NCBI RefSeq assembly: GCF_019249295.1
Contig: NZ_JAESDH010000021.1
Coordinates: 24,696 to 88,695 of the forward strand
DNA from: Alteromonas antoniana
GTDB taxonomy: Bacteria; Pseudomonadota; Gammaproteobacteria; Enterobacterales; Alteromonadaceae
DNA length: 64,000 nt
Reading direction: 5' to 3'
The translations under genes and the position numbers were made by a program. The notes beneath the pieces were generated by a model. That model saw nothing but the letters and a program-made list of their open reading frames with translations. It made no database searches and was not told where the DNA came from. Shown piece after piece: positions 37,521 through 46,583 of this stretch. The number at the start of each line of letters is the position of its first letter. The stretch's first letter is position 1.

Positions 37521-38188
37521 GATATGGCCTCCTTATTTGCCTTGAATGGGCATTCCCACGTTTCTTCTAGTTCCCGCCCGCTGTACTGCAGTGCCTCAGA
37601 GTCTTCGCCGTGATCCTTCAGCATCGGGTTCTTCGAGCCACAATATTGTTCGTCCCTTTGATGGATGTGAGAACGTATTTGCTCAAACTTGCCGCGCTCC
37701 CGTAACCGCTCGAACTGACTATGCAGGTTAAACACAATAGCAGGATATTGAAACTGTCTGCTCTTACGACTGCTATGAGGATTCAGACCAATCACAAAGA
37801 ACGCCTGACCACCCAGGCTAAAACTAAAGTTACCGTTGTGGGGATTAGCACTTACTCTGCTATCCCAGCCATAAAGTTTGCTGTCAACGTTGTGAAGGGA
37901 CTGTAGCTTGGTCCATAACGCTTTTTCGAAGCAGTTTTCACTCATTTCACGTGACTCATCAAACACAGCGACGAAAGAAGAATACATGTCGGCGTCGATA
38001 TTGAAGTTTTCAATAAAACTGTAAATATTGGTTAGTAAATCAATATCATGTGCGTTGCTGTTCATATCTCCGCATCGCAAGACCGAAATGTTGTCTTTAT
38101 TCAATGCCGTTTTCGCCCCAATACATGGGAAGTCGTGTTGGCCGACAAATTGAGTAAATTCATTCTCAATGTTTACAAACTGGTTCAT
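37517..38188 (-). CDS. YqcI/YcgG family protein (GntA-like heme oxygenase family)
   Basis: A 223-residue YqcI/YcgG protein. Diagnostic segments are FPCIGAKTAL, SRKSRQFQYPAIVFNLHSQFERLRERG, IHQRDEQYCGSKNPML and SEALQYSGRELEETWECPF. The family includes heme-dependent N-hydroxylases such as GntA of guanitoxin biosynthesis and DcsA-like enzymes that hydroxylate arginine-type guanidines. Whether this member does so is inference. Strong AAGGGAG start site. It is first in a two-gene unit with DUF1989. Confidence 0.85.
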   Translation of the reverse strand: MNQFVNIENEFTQFVGQHDFPCIGAKTALNKDNISVLRCGDMNSNAHDIDLLTNIYSFIENFNIDADMYSSFVAVFDESREMSENCFEKALWTKLQSLHNVDSKLYGWDSRVSANPHNGNFSFSLGGQAFFVIGLNPHSSRKSRQFQYPAIVFNLHSQFERLRERGKFEQIRSHIHQRDEQYCGSKNPMLKDHGEDSEALQYSGRELEETWECPFKANKEAIS

Positions 38189-39248
38189 AGTATTCTCCCT
38201 TGCATCCTTGTATTCGAATCACGTAGTTCATAAAAATGACATCAGCGTAGGTTGATGGGTAGCAAGCGAATACGGCACGTATAAACCTATGCCAGAGCTT
38301 CTGCTTCCCAGCACTGGTCTGTGAACGGAGCGGACTACGCTATGCTTGCCCGGGCGCAGCTACGCTCAATCCTGACGAAAGCATAGTTTTCCTGGCCCAT
38401 ATCAGGCATCTTGTCGTGATGAGAGTTGCTACCAGTATTTCCATCTTCAGGCTTCCTTATTTCTATTTTGCTGACGTGCCTGCTTTGAGACTCGACGAGA
38501 GGCAGGTCAGGTGTCGGTGCCGGATAAATGGGTAGTCGGCAACCGCAATCGTTAACCAATAAAAAGCAAACTTTGGTCCACTTTAAAAAAGTCTTTAAGG
38601 TGTTGAAATGTATTGATTTCTTTTTTCGATCTTGTGACTGCTGTGAGCAGTGTGTGAAAGAAGTTTATATTCCAGGGATCTATTACAAAGACGCAGTTGA
38701 GTTTGAACCGACATTTTCAGACCGTTGTAAGGAGAACGGCACCAGAATTCTTGTGCGGGAGTTCGTGCCCGAGTCGCATGAAGTGCAACCTAATTCAGGA
38801 TGTTGACGCTGTGCAGTTTGGTCAGCTCCGTGACAGGCTTGCAAACCAAGCTAGGCAAGTGCGACGTTACCGCAGCACCATGGTTTTTTCAGCTGTGCCG
38901 AAATGAGGGGGGGATGCCGTATTATTCGTTATCTGAGTAAACGTGAAAAGTATGCAGGAAATAAGATCAGTGACGTAAGCACGAGTGACAGACAACATAG
39001 AAACAGGTCAGTATTTAGCTTTACCTGGTTTTTTCTCGTTCCCTGCGTAATCGTTGTTTAAGAACGGATGAGACTGGGAAATCGTTAAGTGACTTTCATA
39101 TATGAATTGGCTTCGCTGCGACCAGCATTTGCTGCGAGCATGCTAAAAAGCAACAATCCAGCACAGATAAGACTGTGTTGTAAAACGTTACCTTCTATCA
39201 TTTTTTTAGCCAGGAAGCTACGCCGACGAGAGCGTGTGTAATTCAGCA
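38189..39248. other. Long intergenic region with no clear gene
   Basis: About 1,060 bases. On the minus strand 38335-38559 is open for 74 codons (TTG start, no binding site; it contains KIEIRKPEDGNTGSNSHHDKMPD), unlike anything I know. Plus-strand frames at 38528-38906 are short and unconvincing. Promoters for the YqcI/YcgG pair must lie near 38200-38300. I cannot support a gene here; decayed sequence is plausible. Confidence 0.4.
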
Positions 39249-39758
39249 CTACTGCGAGACGATATACCGGGCTACTGTCGTATCACTCAGGGAAACTGTG
39301 TTGATTAACTCACCGCCACAGCGCTGAATTGTTGCCGCAGAGGCGGCGTTATCTGCGTAACAATGAATATGCACATCTTCAATGCCGCGTTGTCGGGCAC
39401 GCGCAATGGTTTGCTGCATCAGATACGCGCCCCACAGTTGCCCTCTGTATGAGGGGCGGATCCCCAGACCAATATGCCCTCCGGCCTCTTGCAACCCTGC
39501 ATTCAGGAAGTGGCGAAGGTTGGATACGCCTGCGAGCACCCCGTCGATAATTAACCAGTATGTTGTGCTGGGCACATAACCTTCAGGCAGGTTTCGCCCA
39601 GTAGCAAAATCCGCGATTTTTGCCAGCATGGCCGGGAAGTCACTGTGCTCGAAATCCAGCGGGAAGGGGTAGCGCTCTTCCTCTCCCAGTTCGTCGATAT
39701 ACTCACAATAACTTTGCTGATAGGCAATGTCAGGCAAAACAATGTTAATGTCATTCAT
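39249..39758 (-). CDS. GNAT family N-acetyltransferase
   Basis: A 169-residue GNAT protein. The acetyl-CoA region is GGHIGLGIRPSYRGQLWGAYLM, and the fold continues with IHCYADNAASAATIQRCGGELI, as in the RimI/phosphinothricin-type group. The substrate cannot be told. The ATG at 39758 overlaps the previous gene by 8 bases and suggests coupling. Confidence 0.85.
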   Translation of the reverse strand: MNDINIVLPDIAYQQSYCEYIDELGEEERYPFPLDFEHSDFPAMLAKIADFATGRNLPEGYVPSTTYWLIIDGVLAGVSNLRHFLNAGLQEAGGHIGLGIRPSYRGQLWGAYLMQQTIARARQRGIEDVHIHCYADNAASAATIQRCGGELINTVSLSDTTVARYIVSQ

Positions 39759-40017
39759 TGTCGTCAGTACCACCACGTTTCGATGCGGCACGCAGCGCCA
39801 TCCTGCATCGCAAACTGCTTATCAGGGTATAAATTACCAGTAATCCGCAAATTACCGCCACAAAGCCGGCAGGGGCAAACATCAGCACCACACCGGATTT
39901 ATAGCCGGCAATGGCCATTACACTGCAAATGATGCAAATAGCGCCTTCAATCAGCAGACTTTCCCATGGCAGCGAATAGTCGCTGTCTATCGGGCGGGCG
40001 TAATGGTTGATTTTCAT
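39751..40017 (-). CDS. Small membrane protein, 88 residues
   Basis: Starts MKINHYARPIDSDYSLPW and has two membrane helices (about residues 22-40 and 46-64: ICIICSVMAIAGYKSG and GFVAVICGLLVIYTLISSL), then a basic tail. No family recognised. ATG 40017 is preceded by GGAG with 6-base spacing; ATG 40029 is an alternative. It overlaps the acetyltransferase gene. Confidence 0.65.
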   Translation of the reverse strand: MKINHYARPIDSDYSLPWESLLIEGAICIICSVMAIAGYKSGVVLMFAPAGFVAVICGLLVIYTLISSLRCRMALRAASKRGGTDDNE

Positions 40018-40113
40018 CGCGTACTCCATTCCTTAGCGTATTGGGTGATGAGCGCGGCTGTGTCCGTCGTCCGCGCGATAACTACCATCATAACGCAGTG
40101 AAACGCCGCTGTA

Positions 40114-40569
40114 TTAAACTTTCTTGTTGTTATCAGCGGCTTGTTGCGCGGGGTAGCGTAGATGATATTCAAGCGCATCTTCATCAACTCTTTGAAACCC
40201 CATGCGCAGATAAAGCTGCAGGGCAGGATTTTCTTTCAATACTGATAGCGATACGCCAGCGTCCGGATGGGTTGTTATGAGTTGCCTGAGGATTTTCGTC
40301 CCATAGCCGCGGTTTTGAAAAGAAGGGGCAATCTGCAGCTGCAACACCTGTACAGGAACACTCGATGCGTTGTATTTGAGTGCGCCTATATTAACGCCCT
40401 CCAGTTCAATGATATGTGCAAGTTCATACCGGTGCAGCACACGCTGCATATGTTCTTCTGTAGTCAGGTTACGTCCGGCACGAATGAGGTGCTCGCTCAT
40501 GGTTTGCTCGCGAACACTAAGAAGGTATGGGATATCTGAAGGTGTGGCTTTTACAAAGACAAAGGACAT
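40114..40569 (-). CDS. GNAT family N-acetyltransferase
   Basis: A 151-residue GNAT protein starting MSFVFVKATPSDIPYLLSVREQTMSEHL. The acetyl-CoA binding stretch is VLQLQIAPSFQNRGYGTKILRQL, followed by LSVLKENPALQLYLRMGFQRV. It resembles small stand-alone acetyltransferases of unknown substrate. Confidence 0.85.
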   Translation of the reverse strand: MSFVFVKATPSDIPYLLSVREQTMSEHLIRAGRNLTTEEHMQRVLHRYELAHIIELEGVNIGALKYNASSVPVQVLQLQIAPSFQNRGYGTKILRQLITTHPDAGVSLSVLKENPALQLYLRMGFQRVDEDALEYHLRYPAQQAADNNKKV

Positions 40570-40581
40570 AATTTGGGTCTG

Positions 40582-41022
40582 TTATGCTGAAAGCACAAGA
40601 TAGGCTACTACGACATATCTGGCAAATTTCCCTGCCGTTACCAGTATGAGAAACCCGCTGATAGGGACCCGCAGTGCCCCGGCGATGACAGTAAGCGGAT
40701 CGCCAACAACTGGTACCCACGCAAAACACAAAGATAACAAACCGTATTTTCGGAAACGCACTTCTGCACGCTCAAAGGAGGCATCACTCATACGCAGCCA
40801 TTTTTGCACAACCGGTCTCGCAGCCCATAAGCCAAGGGCGTAATTGGTTAACGAGCCAAGCACATTGCCGGTGGTAGCCGCCAGCACCAGTGTGGTAGGA
40901 GGCTGACCTGATAACAATAACGCACTTAACACCAGTTCACTGCTCAAAGGCAGAATAGTCGCAGCCAGAAAAGCGGATATGAATAAGCCCGGAACGCCCC
41001 ACTGTGCGAGTGCTTCCATCAT
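40582..41022 (-). CDS. yqaA: YqaA family membrane protein (SNARE-associated/DedA-like)
   Basis: A 146-residue inner-membrane protein of the YqaA branch of the DedA/VTT superfamily. Motif-like segments are LFISAFLAATILPLSSELVLSALL, GNVLGSLTNYALG, FRKYGLLSLCFAWVPVVGDPLTVIAGALR. DedA relatives move lipids or maintain membrane potential; YqaA is uncharacterised. The gene lies 12 bases before the acetyltransferase gene. Confidence 0.88.
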   Translation of the reverse strand: MMEALAQWGVPGLFISAFLAATILPLSSELVLSALLLSGQPPTTLVLAATTGNVLGSLTNYALGLWAARPVVQKWLRMSDASFERAEVRFRKYGLLSLCFAWVPVVGDPLTVIAGALRVPISGFLILVTAGKFARYVVVAYLVLSA

Positions 41023-41148
41023 GGTGCCACGTACCAGTCTGAATAAGCAGGCCCGGAATCTGATGTTATCCTGAGTGTATTAATCGGGCTGTGAGATAGA
41101 AACCGACCGGCAGGTGCATTGCCTGAAGCGTAAAGCGTGTGTCGTGCG

Positions 41149-41517
41149 TTACACATAGCCTGCTTCACGATAGCGCGCAAATCCTGTTGCGGTGAGCGTT
41201 TGCAATTCAGTAAACAGTGACTCATCAACCTTTGAAAACTGAAAGCAGGATTTGCCCTGCATTCTGCGTTTAAGCGGCGCAGATAATTCATCGAGCAGCG
41301 CGGGAAAGACATAGACAGGCATCAGGTGATAGCTTACATAGCGCTTTTTAATTTGCACCGCGCCAAAGAAAAGTGGCTTCCGGTTTTTCATGATGTGATG
41401 CGTATTGAGCCAGTAATTATCGGCGGTATCCGCTGTGCACTCAAGGTGAGGCGCATACGCGCTTAAAAGCGGCTTGAGTCTGTTAAACACAGCCGTAAAG
41501 GTATCCGCTGATGCCAT
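41149..41517 (-). CDS. DUF1801-like protein
   Basis: A 122-residue protein whose middle (LFFGAVQIKKRYVSYHLMPVY) and MQGKSCFQF segments resemble the DUF1801 (YdhG/CyaY-fold) family, whose role is unclear. AAAGGAAAA precedes the ATG. It is single; there is another DUF1801 member in the cassette array at 62.4 kb. Confidence 0.7.
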   Translation of the reverse strand: MASADTFTAVFNRLKPLLSAYAPHLECTADTADNYWLNTHHIMKNRKPLFFGAVQIKKRYVSYHLMPVYVFPALLDELSAPLKRRMQGKSCFQFSKVDESLFTELQTLTATGFARYREAGYV

Positions 41518-41658
41518 CAGATTTTTCCTTTTTGTGATAGCGATCTCATTGACGCTATGTATCCGGGAACCGCTCAGTGGTGGCTACTGTTTACGAAGGC
41601 TAGTTGGTCCACGCAAAATAGTAAGCGTGCATCAAACCGGTTACCTGATTTCCCGAAG

Positions 41659-42084
41659 TTACGGCACATGCTGCTGCAAAGCTGCCAGTAACGTCTGCGG
41701 CTCGTCTGTACCCAGGCGTAGTCGTGAGCCGTCTTTTCGGGTTACTTCCACCGCATCCAGACCTGACACAGCATATAGCCAGCCATGGGGAGTAAAGCGG
41801 ATGCCAAGGCCAAAGTACCATTTGTTGCGCACTACACTGACTGCCGCAATATCAGAAACCGGGAGCTGTTTTTTCCAGAAACCAAAACTAAAATGCCAGG
41901 TAACAAACTCATTGTCGACGGCGATGGTTTGTGATGAAAAAAGCAGTGAAGCCGGAACCAGAATGACAAGCGCAATCCAGCTGGCGTTAGCGGCAACGCC
42001 ACCCTGAGAAAAGATGATAAGCAGGGCGGCTGCGGCAAAAAATATCAGTATCCAGGTGCCGGGTTGAGTATGTTTGTAAGTCAT
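41659..42084 (-). CDS. Membrane protein with PH-like domain
   Basis: A 141-residue protein with two N-terminal membrane helices (residues 11-50) and a C-terminal strand-rich part (FGFWKKQLPVSDIAAVSVVRNKWYFGLGIRFTPHGWLYAV) similar to bacterial PH/YcxB-like domains. No function assigned. AGGAATC upstream of the ATG. Confidence 0.65.
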   Translation of the reverse strand: MTYKHTQPGTWILIFFAAAALLIIFSQGGVAANASWIALVILVPASLLFSSQTIAVDNEFVTWHFSFGFWKKQLPVSDIAAVSVVRNKWYFGLGIRFTPHGWLYAVSGLDAVEVTRKDGSRLRLGTDEPQTLLAALQQHVP

Positions 42085-42152
42085 CCTCGTGATTCCTGTT
42101 TTCAGCGAGTTTGCCGCGTATTCAACTCAGGCTGAATACGCGGATAGATTGC

Positions 42153-43691
42153 CTAGGGCGCAATGTATTCATAGGATGCCTGAATTCCCAGCGGGATCCC
42201 AAGGCTCCAGTAAATAATCAAAAACAGTGTCCATACCACCAAAAAGCACACTGAGAATGGCAGCATCATTGAAGTGAGCGTACCAATGCCTGTCGACGTA
42301 ACATAGCGCTGACAAAATACCACTACCAGCGGGAAGTAAGGCATCAGCGGGGTGATAATATTAGTACTGCTGTCACCGATGCGATAGGCGGCCTGAGCCA
42401 GATCCGGGGAGATCCCTAACTGCATCAGCATTGGAATGAATATCGGTGCAAGCAATGCCCATTTCGCTGAAGCTGAACCAACAAATAAATTGATCAGTCC
42501 TGTCAGAAAGACAATGCCGGTGATGGTAATGCCCACAGGCAGTGACAGCGACTGCAGGAAGTCGGCGCCTTTTACTGCCAGCAAAATGCCTAAGTTAGAC
42601 TGACCAAACGCATAGATGAACTGGGCAATACAGAACATAATAACCAGGTAGTAACCCATGCCCTGCATGGCTTTGGTCATGCCTTCGACAAATTGCTTGG
42701 AGTTACGGATACTGCCAATGACGAGGCCATAAACCAGCCCGGGAATTAAGAATAACAGGAAAATCAGCGGCACAATCGATTTCATCAATGGCGCTGTAAA
42801 AGACGTTAGCGAGCCGTCATCCCCGCGCCATGGCGAGCCTTCATAAGAGGCGGTGAGTGCCAGAATAACAATTCCGATGACCACCGCAACAAGAGACCAG
42901 CGAAGTGCGGTGCGCTCATCGTCATTTAATGGCTCCATGCTGGGCAGATCTGACATATCGCCATCAACAGGATTATTTTGTAATTTCGGCTCTACCAGTT
43001 TGTCAGTGATGAACCATCCGAGAGCAGTGACTACCAGCGCTGATGCAGTGGTAAAATAGTAGTTGTTAAGGGGGTTTAGCGTCACAGTAGGATCAAGCAA
43101 TTGTGCACCAGCCTGAGAAATACCCTGCAGCATGGGATCAAGAGCGGAAGGCACGAAGTTCGCTGAGAAGCCACCGGACACGCCGGCAAACGCTGCTGCA
43201 ATACCGGCAAGAGGGTGTCTTCCAGCTGCATAGAAAATAACGCCGCCAAGCGGAATAACCAGTACATATCCGGCATCTACCGCTGAGTGGCTGACAATAC
43301 CGATAAGAATAATCATAGGGGTAAGCAACCATTTGGCCGTTACCGACAGCAGTGCGCGCAGGCCCGCGTTGATAAAACCAGAATATTCGGCAATACCGAT
43401 ACCCAGCATGGCAACCAACACGACACCTACGGGATGAAAGTGCGCAAAATTCGTTACCATAGACGACATAAACTGGGTTATTGCGCTGCCAGCCAGCTGA
43501 TTATTAATCGCCAGCGGTTCGCCGGTTCTGGGATCGGCAACATTAAAATCGATGCCGGATAAAGCCCAGGAGAGTACCCATACCACAGCAAGCAGAATCA
43601 GAAAAAGCACAGCGGGGTCGGGAAGTTTATTTCCCCAGATTTCCACCTTGTTCAGCAGGCGTTGAACCAAAGATTGGCGCGTTTGTTCCAT
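42153..43691 (-). CDS. abgT: AbgT family transporter
   Basis: A 512-residue AbgT-type transporter with about eleven membrane segments and the family segments GNKLPDPAVLFLILL, GIAAAFAGVSGGFSANF and GDSSTNIITPLMPYFPLVVVFCQRY. E. coli AbgT imports p-aminobenzoyl-glutamate; Neisseria MtrF exports sulfonamides, so direction and substrate remain open. A long inverted repeat precedes the gene. Confidence 0.92.
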   Translation of the reverse strand: MEQTRQSLVQRLLNKVEIWGNKLPDPAVLFLILLAVVWVLSWALSGIDFNVADPRTGEPLAINNQLAGSAITQFMSSMVTNFAHFHPVGVVLVAMLGIGIAEYSGFINAGLRALLSVTAKWLLTPMIILIGIVSHSAVDAGYVLVIPLGGVIFYAAGRHPLAGIAAAFAGVSGGFSANFVPSALDPMLQGISQAGAQLLDPTVTLNPLNNYYFTTASALVVTALGWFITDKLVEPKLQNNPVDGDMSDLPSMEPLNDDERTALRWSLVAVVIGIVILALTASYEGSPWRGDDGSLTSFTAPLMKSIVPLIFLLFLIPGLVYGLVIGSIRNSKQFVEGMTKAMQGMGYYLVIMFCIAQFIYAFGQSNLGILLAVKGADFLQSLSLPVGITITGIVFLTGLINLFVGSASAKWALLAPIFIPMLMQLGISPDLAQAAYRIGDSSTNIITPLMPYFPLVVVFCQRYVTSTGIGTLTSMMLPFSVCFLVVWTLFLIIYWSLGIPLGIQASYEYIAP

Positions 43692-43722
43692 AACGTAACA
43701 CTCTTATCATTATTATTGGTGA

Positions 43723-43756
43723 GATGCTCTGGTCCTGTTTAGCAGGGAAGAGCATC
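43723..43756. repeat. Inverted repeat in front of the AbgT gene
   Basis: GATGCTCT and AGAGCATC are perfect 8-bp arms, with an inner CCTG/CAGG pair, 32 bases before the AbgT start codon. Possibly an operator or leader hairpin. Confidence 0.5.
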
Positions 43757-43840
43757 CACGTATTTTCTGTCAGCCATAAAGCTACTTGAAAAAGAGAAAA
43801 AGTTACAGATTAAAATGGCAGGGTAACCAGTAATTCGGGC

Positions 43841-44317
43841 TTAGGAAATCGGCTCAATCCCACACTTCTCGCGAGCAAGGTCGACATTTTTGGAATTGCT
43901 CACAACAAAATCCAGTTGTGTCGATGTAAGCACAGGCTGTTTATCACTATTGGTTGGTGACGGTTCCCAGCGCCAACGCGCCAGAGCTGCCAACGCGTTG
44001 TCTTCGAACGTGTTGGCGGGGAACGCGTTTACGATACGGTAGCCTTCGGGTTTCCCGGACGCATTAATACTGTACACAATCTCCACGCAGCCTGATACCC
44101 CGGCAAGCGCCGAGTGCATAGGATATTGAGGATTTTTCGAAACGGTTTTTACCCAGTAGTCCTCAACCTTATTGCGATCGGCTTTGGCGGTAAAATCAGG
44201 GTATTCTGAAACATCGATAGTAGATGCGGGGCGTGAGGAGAGCGAAGTATCAGAAGAATCCGCAGACTGACACGCACAAAGTATTACTGAAGAAAATAAA
44301 ATGGGTACGAACTTCAT
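43841..44317 (-). CDS. Lipoprotein with TonB C-terminal-like domain
   Basis: A 158-residue lipoprotein (lipobox VILCAC) whose C-terminal half (NPQYPMHSALAGVSGCVEIVYSINASGKPEGYRIVNAFPANTFEDNALAALARWRWEP) follows the pattern of the TonB C-terminal domain. No TonB N-terminal helix or Pro-rich spacer exists, so it is not a classical energy transducer. A similar protein is encoded in the cassette array (58.4 kb). Confidence 0.78.
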   Translation of the reverse strand: MKFVPILFSSVILCACQSADSSDTSLSSRPASTIDVSEYPDFTAKADRNKVEDYWVKTVSKNPQYPMHSALAGVSGCVEIVYSINASGKPEGYRIVNAFPANTFEDNALAALARWRWEPSPTNSDKQPVLTSTQLDFVVSNSKNVDLAREKCGIEPIS

Positions 44318-44440
44318 TGGTAAATCCTTTTACACTCGTTAAGTTGTTTTGCAAAGCCTGTATCAGGCTGAGACTTAAAGCGAAATACTATTACTCAGAC
44401 CATGAGAAACGGCATTCACTTTTTTGTTAATACAGCAACG

Positions 44441-44911
44441 CTACATTAAAAGTTCTTCCTCTATGGGAAAAAAATATGTGGCAGCCTGCTCCAGGGAACC
44501 GGCAGTTAATGCAGGCACTCCGTACACTTCCACCTGTTTGCCTTTTTCGCGCAATGTTGTTGCGAGCAAATCGAAGTCGCCGTCGCCGGATACCAGCACG
44601 ATAATGTCTGCTGATGCACCATGTTCTAACGCGTCGATTGTGATACCCACGTCCCAGTCGCCTTTCGCTGAGCCGTCCGAGCGCTGAATAAATGGCTTTA
44701 GTCGCACGTCAAAGCCAATGGCTCTGAGGATATTCTGAAATTCGCGCTGTTTTGGATCGCCGCGATCGATAGCATAGGCAAACGCACTGACAACGTTTCT
44801 GTCAGCCGTCGCCCGACGCCAGAACGCATTGTAATTGAAATTGCGCTTATATGCCTGACGCGTGGTGTAGTAGACATTCTGTACATCGACAAACAATGCT
44901 ACATTTTTCAT
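44441..44911 (-). CDS. NYN domain protein (LabA/DUF88 family)
   Basis: A 156-residue NYN/PIN-like domain protein. The acidic active-site residues are in LFVDVQNVYY, GDWDVGITIDA and VLVSGDGDF, consistent with a metal-dependent RNase fold. LabA-type proteins affect clock output in cyanobacteria; MARF1-like relatives are nucleases. No partner gene is seen. Confidence 0.9.
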   Translation of the reverse strand: MKNVALFVDVQNVYYTTRQAYKRNFNYNAFWRRATADRNVVSAFAYAIDRGDPKQREFQNILRAIGFDVRLKPFIQRSDGSAKGDWDVGITIDALEHGASADIIVLVSGDGDFDLLATTLREKGKQVEVYGVPALTAGSLEQAATYFFPIEEELLM

Positions 44912-44970
44912 GTTTCAGCCTGTTTTTCAGTAAGTGCGCTGACCATACCACAGCCGACATAGCTTCCCCA

Positions 44971-45801
44971 TCAAAAGCGAAATTTTATCTGCGTGATATC
45001 GCCTTTCCACACTACTACCAGGTTTTTGCTATCGTACCAGCCTACTTCTGCGTACGTTGGGACTTGCATGCCTTCGTACCAGGCATACTGCGAAAAGTGC
45101 CCCTCCCATGGCGTGGGTTGGTAACCGCCGCGAACTTTCCGGTAACGGGCTGGCGTCGACACTTTGGTCACAGCGCCTTCGTTGTCAAAATGAAAGAGCA
45201 GAGAAACGGTAACTTCAGACTCGCTGAGCGTAGCTAGCGCACTGCTTTCATCAACGGCAGTCCAACTGACACCGTTCTGAGGCAACAGCAATGTGGGATA
45301 CCATACTGCTTCTGCCAGATAGCGGTGCAGCGCGGCTTCATTAAGTTGCGGAAGGCCTTTATCGGTTGCGACGGTAAGTAAGGAAAATACACTGACCCGA
45401 CTTAAACCGATGCCGTGCAGCACGCTGTCGATGACGTTTACACTTAACCAGGGAAGTACGCTGATATCTGCATTCCAAAGAAATCCTGTTGGTGTTGCTA
45501 TATGCCGGGCAGTGAAGGGCATCCATCCAGATGATCTCACATCGGTTTTGAGCTTACCGGTTTGAAGAAAGCTCACTTGTGTGATGAAAGGTTGCCCGTC
45601 GGTGAGGACAAAACGAAAATAGCGTTGGACCGGAGGCGGAAGGGCAGATAGCACTGAGAAGTCAACGTTTGAAGACGGCTCTTCACGGCTTTCGAGTTCT
45701 TTGGTCAGTTGTCTGAGAAAGGAACGCCGACATAATGCGGCGACATAAAACGCCAGCGCCACAATGGCGACCACAATTATCAGGTATTTCAAAGGTGTCA
45801 T
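44971..45801 (-). CDS. DUF6544 family protein
   Basis: A 276-residue protein with an N-terminal membrane helix (YLIIVVAIVALAFYVAAL), then the family-like LPPPVQRYFRFVL and GWMPFTARHIATPTGFLWNADI, WYPTLLLPQNGVSWTAVDESSA, and YRKVRGGYQPTPWEGHFSQYAWYEGMQVPTYAEVGWY segments of DUF6544. Function unknown. Confidence 0.8.
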   Translation of the reverse strand: MTPLKYLIIVVAIVALAFYVAALCRRSFLRQLTKELESREEPSSNVDFSVLSALPPPVQRYFRFVLTDGQPFITQVSFLQTGKLKTDVRSSGWMPFTARHIATPTGFLWNADISVLPWLSVNVIDSVLHGIGLSRVSVFSLLTVATDKGLPQLNEAALHRYLAEAVWYPTLLLPQNGVSWTAVDESSALATLSESEVTVSLLFHFDNEGAVTKVSTPARYRKVRGGYQPTPWEGHFSQYAWYEGMQVPTYAEVGWYDSKNLVVVWKGDITQIKFRF

Positions 45802-46161
45802 GACGACAGTCTCATCAGTTTCACTGGCCCATTATATCCCTGATAACACAAAGGGCGACTTTACCAGTAAAATACGCCTGCAAATTTGACGTTGGAACAG
45901 CATGCCAGCCCCTTATCAAATGAGAACGTGAGGTCGAAAGCATTCCCAGATGAAACATGCTGATATGCTTGTGCGGTGACAATACGTTACCAATGCGTGT
46001 CTGCCTTTGCGGGTTTCAATTATAGACTTACTCAGCGCCGAGTACGCTGTGAGAAACCGGCACCTGTAAATTGCCGGGTGTATAAACTAGTCAATAATAC
46101 TGACCTGCATCGCGGTTAAGCACCGGCTTCGCTTTTGCAGGTACCGCAATGCTTATGTAAA
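45802..46161. other. Intergenic region
   Basis: About 360 bases. I see no gene, terminator or repeat. It must hold the promoter of the DUF6544 gene. Confidence 0.4.
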
Positions 46162-46482
46162 TCAGGAGGCGTCTTGTGGTTGTATCATGCGATGAACGGC
46201 GTACAGCAATATCACTACCACTGCACAGAAAATGCGGTTAACCGTGATGACATTCTGATAAACATTGCCAGAAAAATAGCCGCTTTGTACCCGGGCGATG
46301 GCACTGGACAGCGCAAGGGGAAGCTGCATAACCAGCATCGCTTTCACGTTGTATGGGGCGTTGGGAAGAAAGCGGCGATATAGCCACAATGCCAAAGTCA
46401 CGGTAATAATTAGGATGGTGTTATCGTAAGCCGCCAGCCACCACCACTGTACACTGTTGCCGTCAAAATCCGGTACGGTCAT
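46162..46482 (-). CDS. Membrane protein fragment (106 codons)
   Basis: The downstream part of the frameshifted gene above; its first residues are MTVPDFDGNSVQWWWLAAYDNTIL and it carries about three membrane helices. If the base run is a sequencing error, this is simply the C-terminal part of one protein. No family recognised. Confidence 0.5.
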   Translation of the reverse strand: MTVPDFDGNSVQWWWLAAYDNTILIITVTLALWLYRRFLPNAPYNVKAMLVMQLPLALSSAIARVQSGYFSGNVYQNVITVNRIFCAVVVILLYAVHRMIQPQDAS

Positions 46483-46583
46483 GAAATAGCTGTTCAGGGG
46501 GAATAGTTTGCTGCAACGCTAAACGCCAGTACCAGCACAATGAGTAGCAGGAGCACGCACACAAATGGCGTGAGGTATCTCAT
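46162..46583 (-). pseudogene. Small membrane protein gene split by a frameshift in a C5 run
   Basis: The gene starts at ATG 46583, overlapping the stop of the DUF817 gene by 4 bases (ATGA), and encodes [18 protein letters not shown]..., but reaches TGA at 46494-46496. Adding one C to the run of five (46497-46501) continues it in frame to ...NYSPLNSYFMTVPDFDGN... and on to the stop at 46162. The joined protein has about 140 residues and four membrane segments. The second frame alone is open from 46482. Confidence 0.7.

Noticed and set aside
38335..38559. 74-codon frame upstream of the YqcI/YcgG gene, possibly a peptide precursor.
   Set aside because: TTG start without binding site, no leader or core pattern, no known family; left as noncoding.
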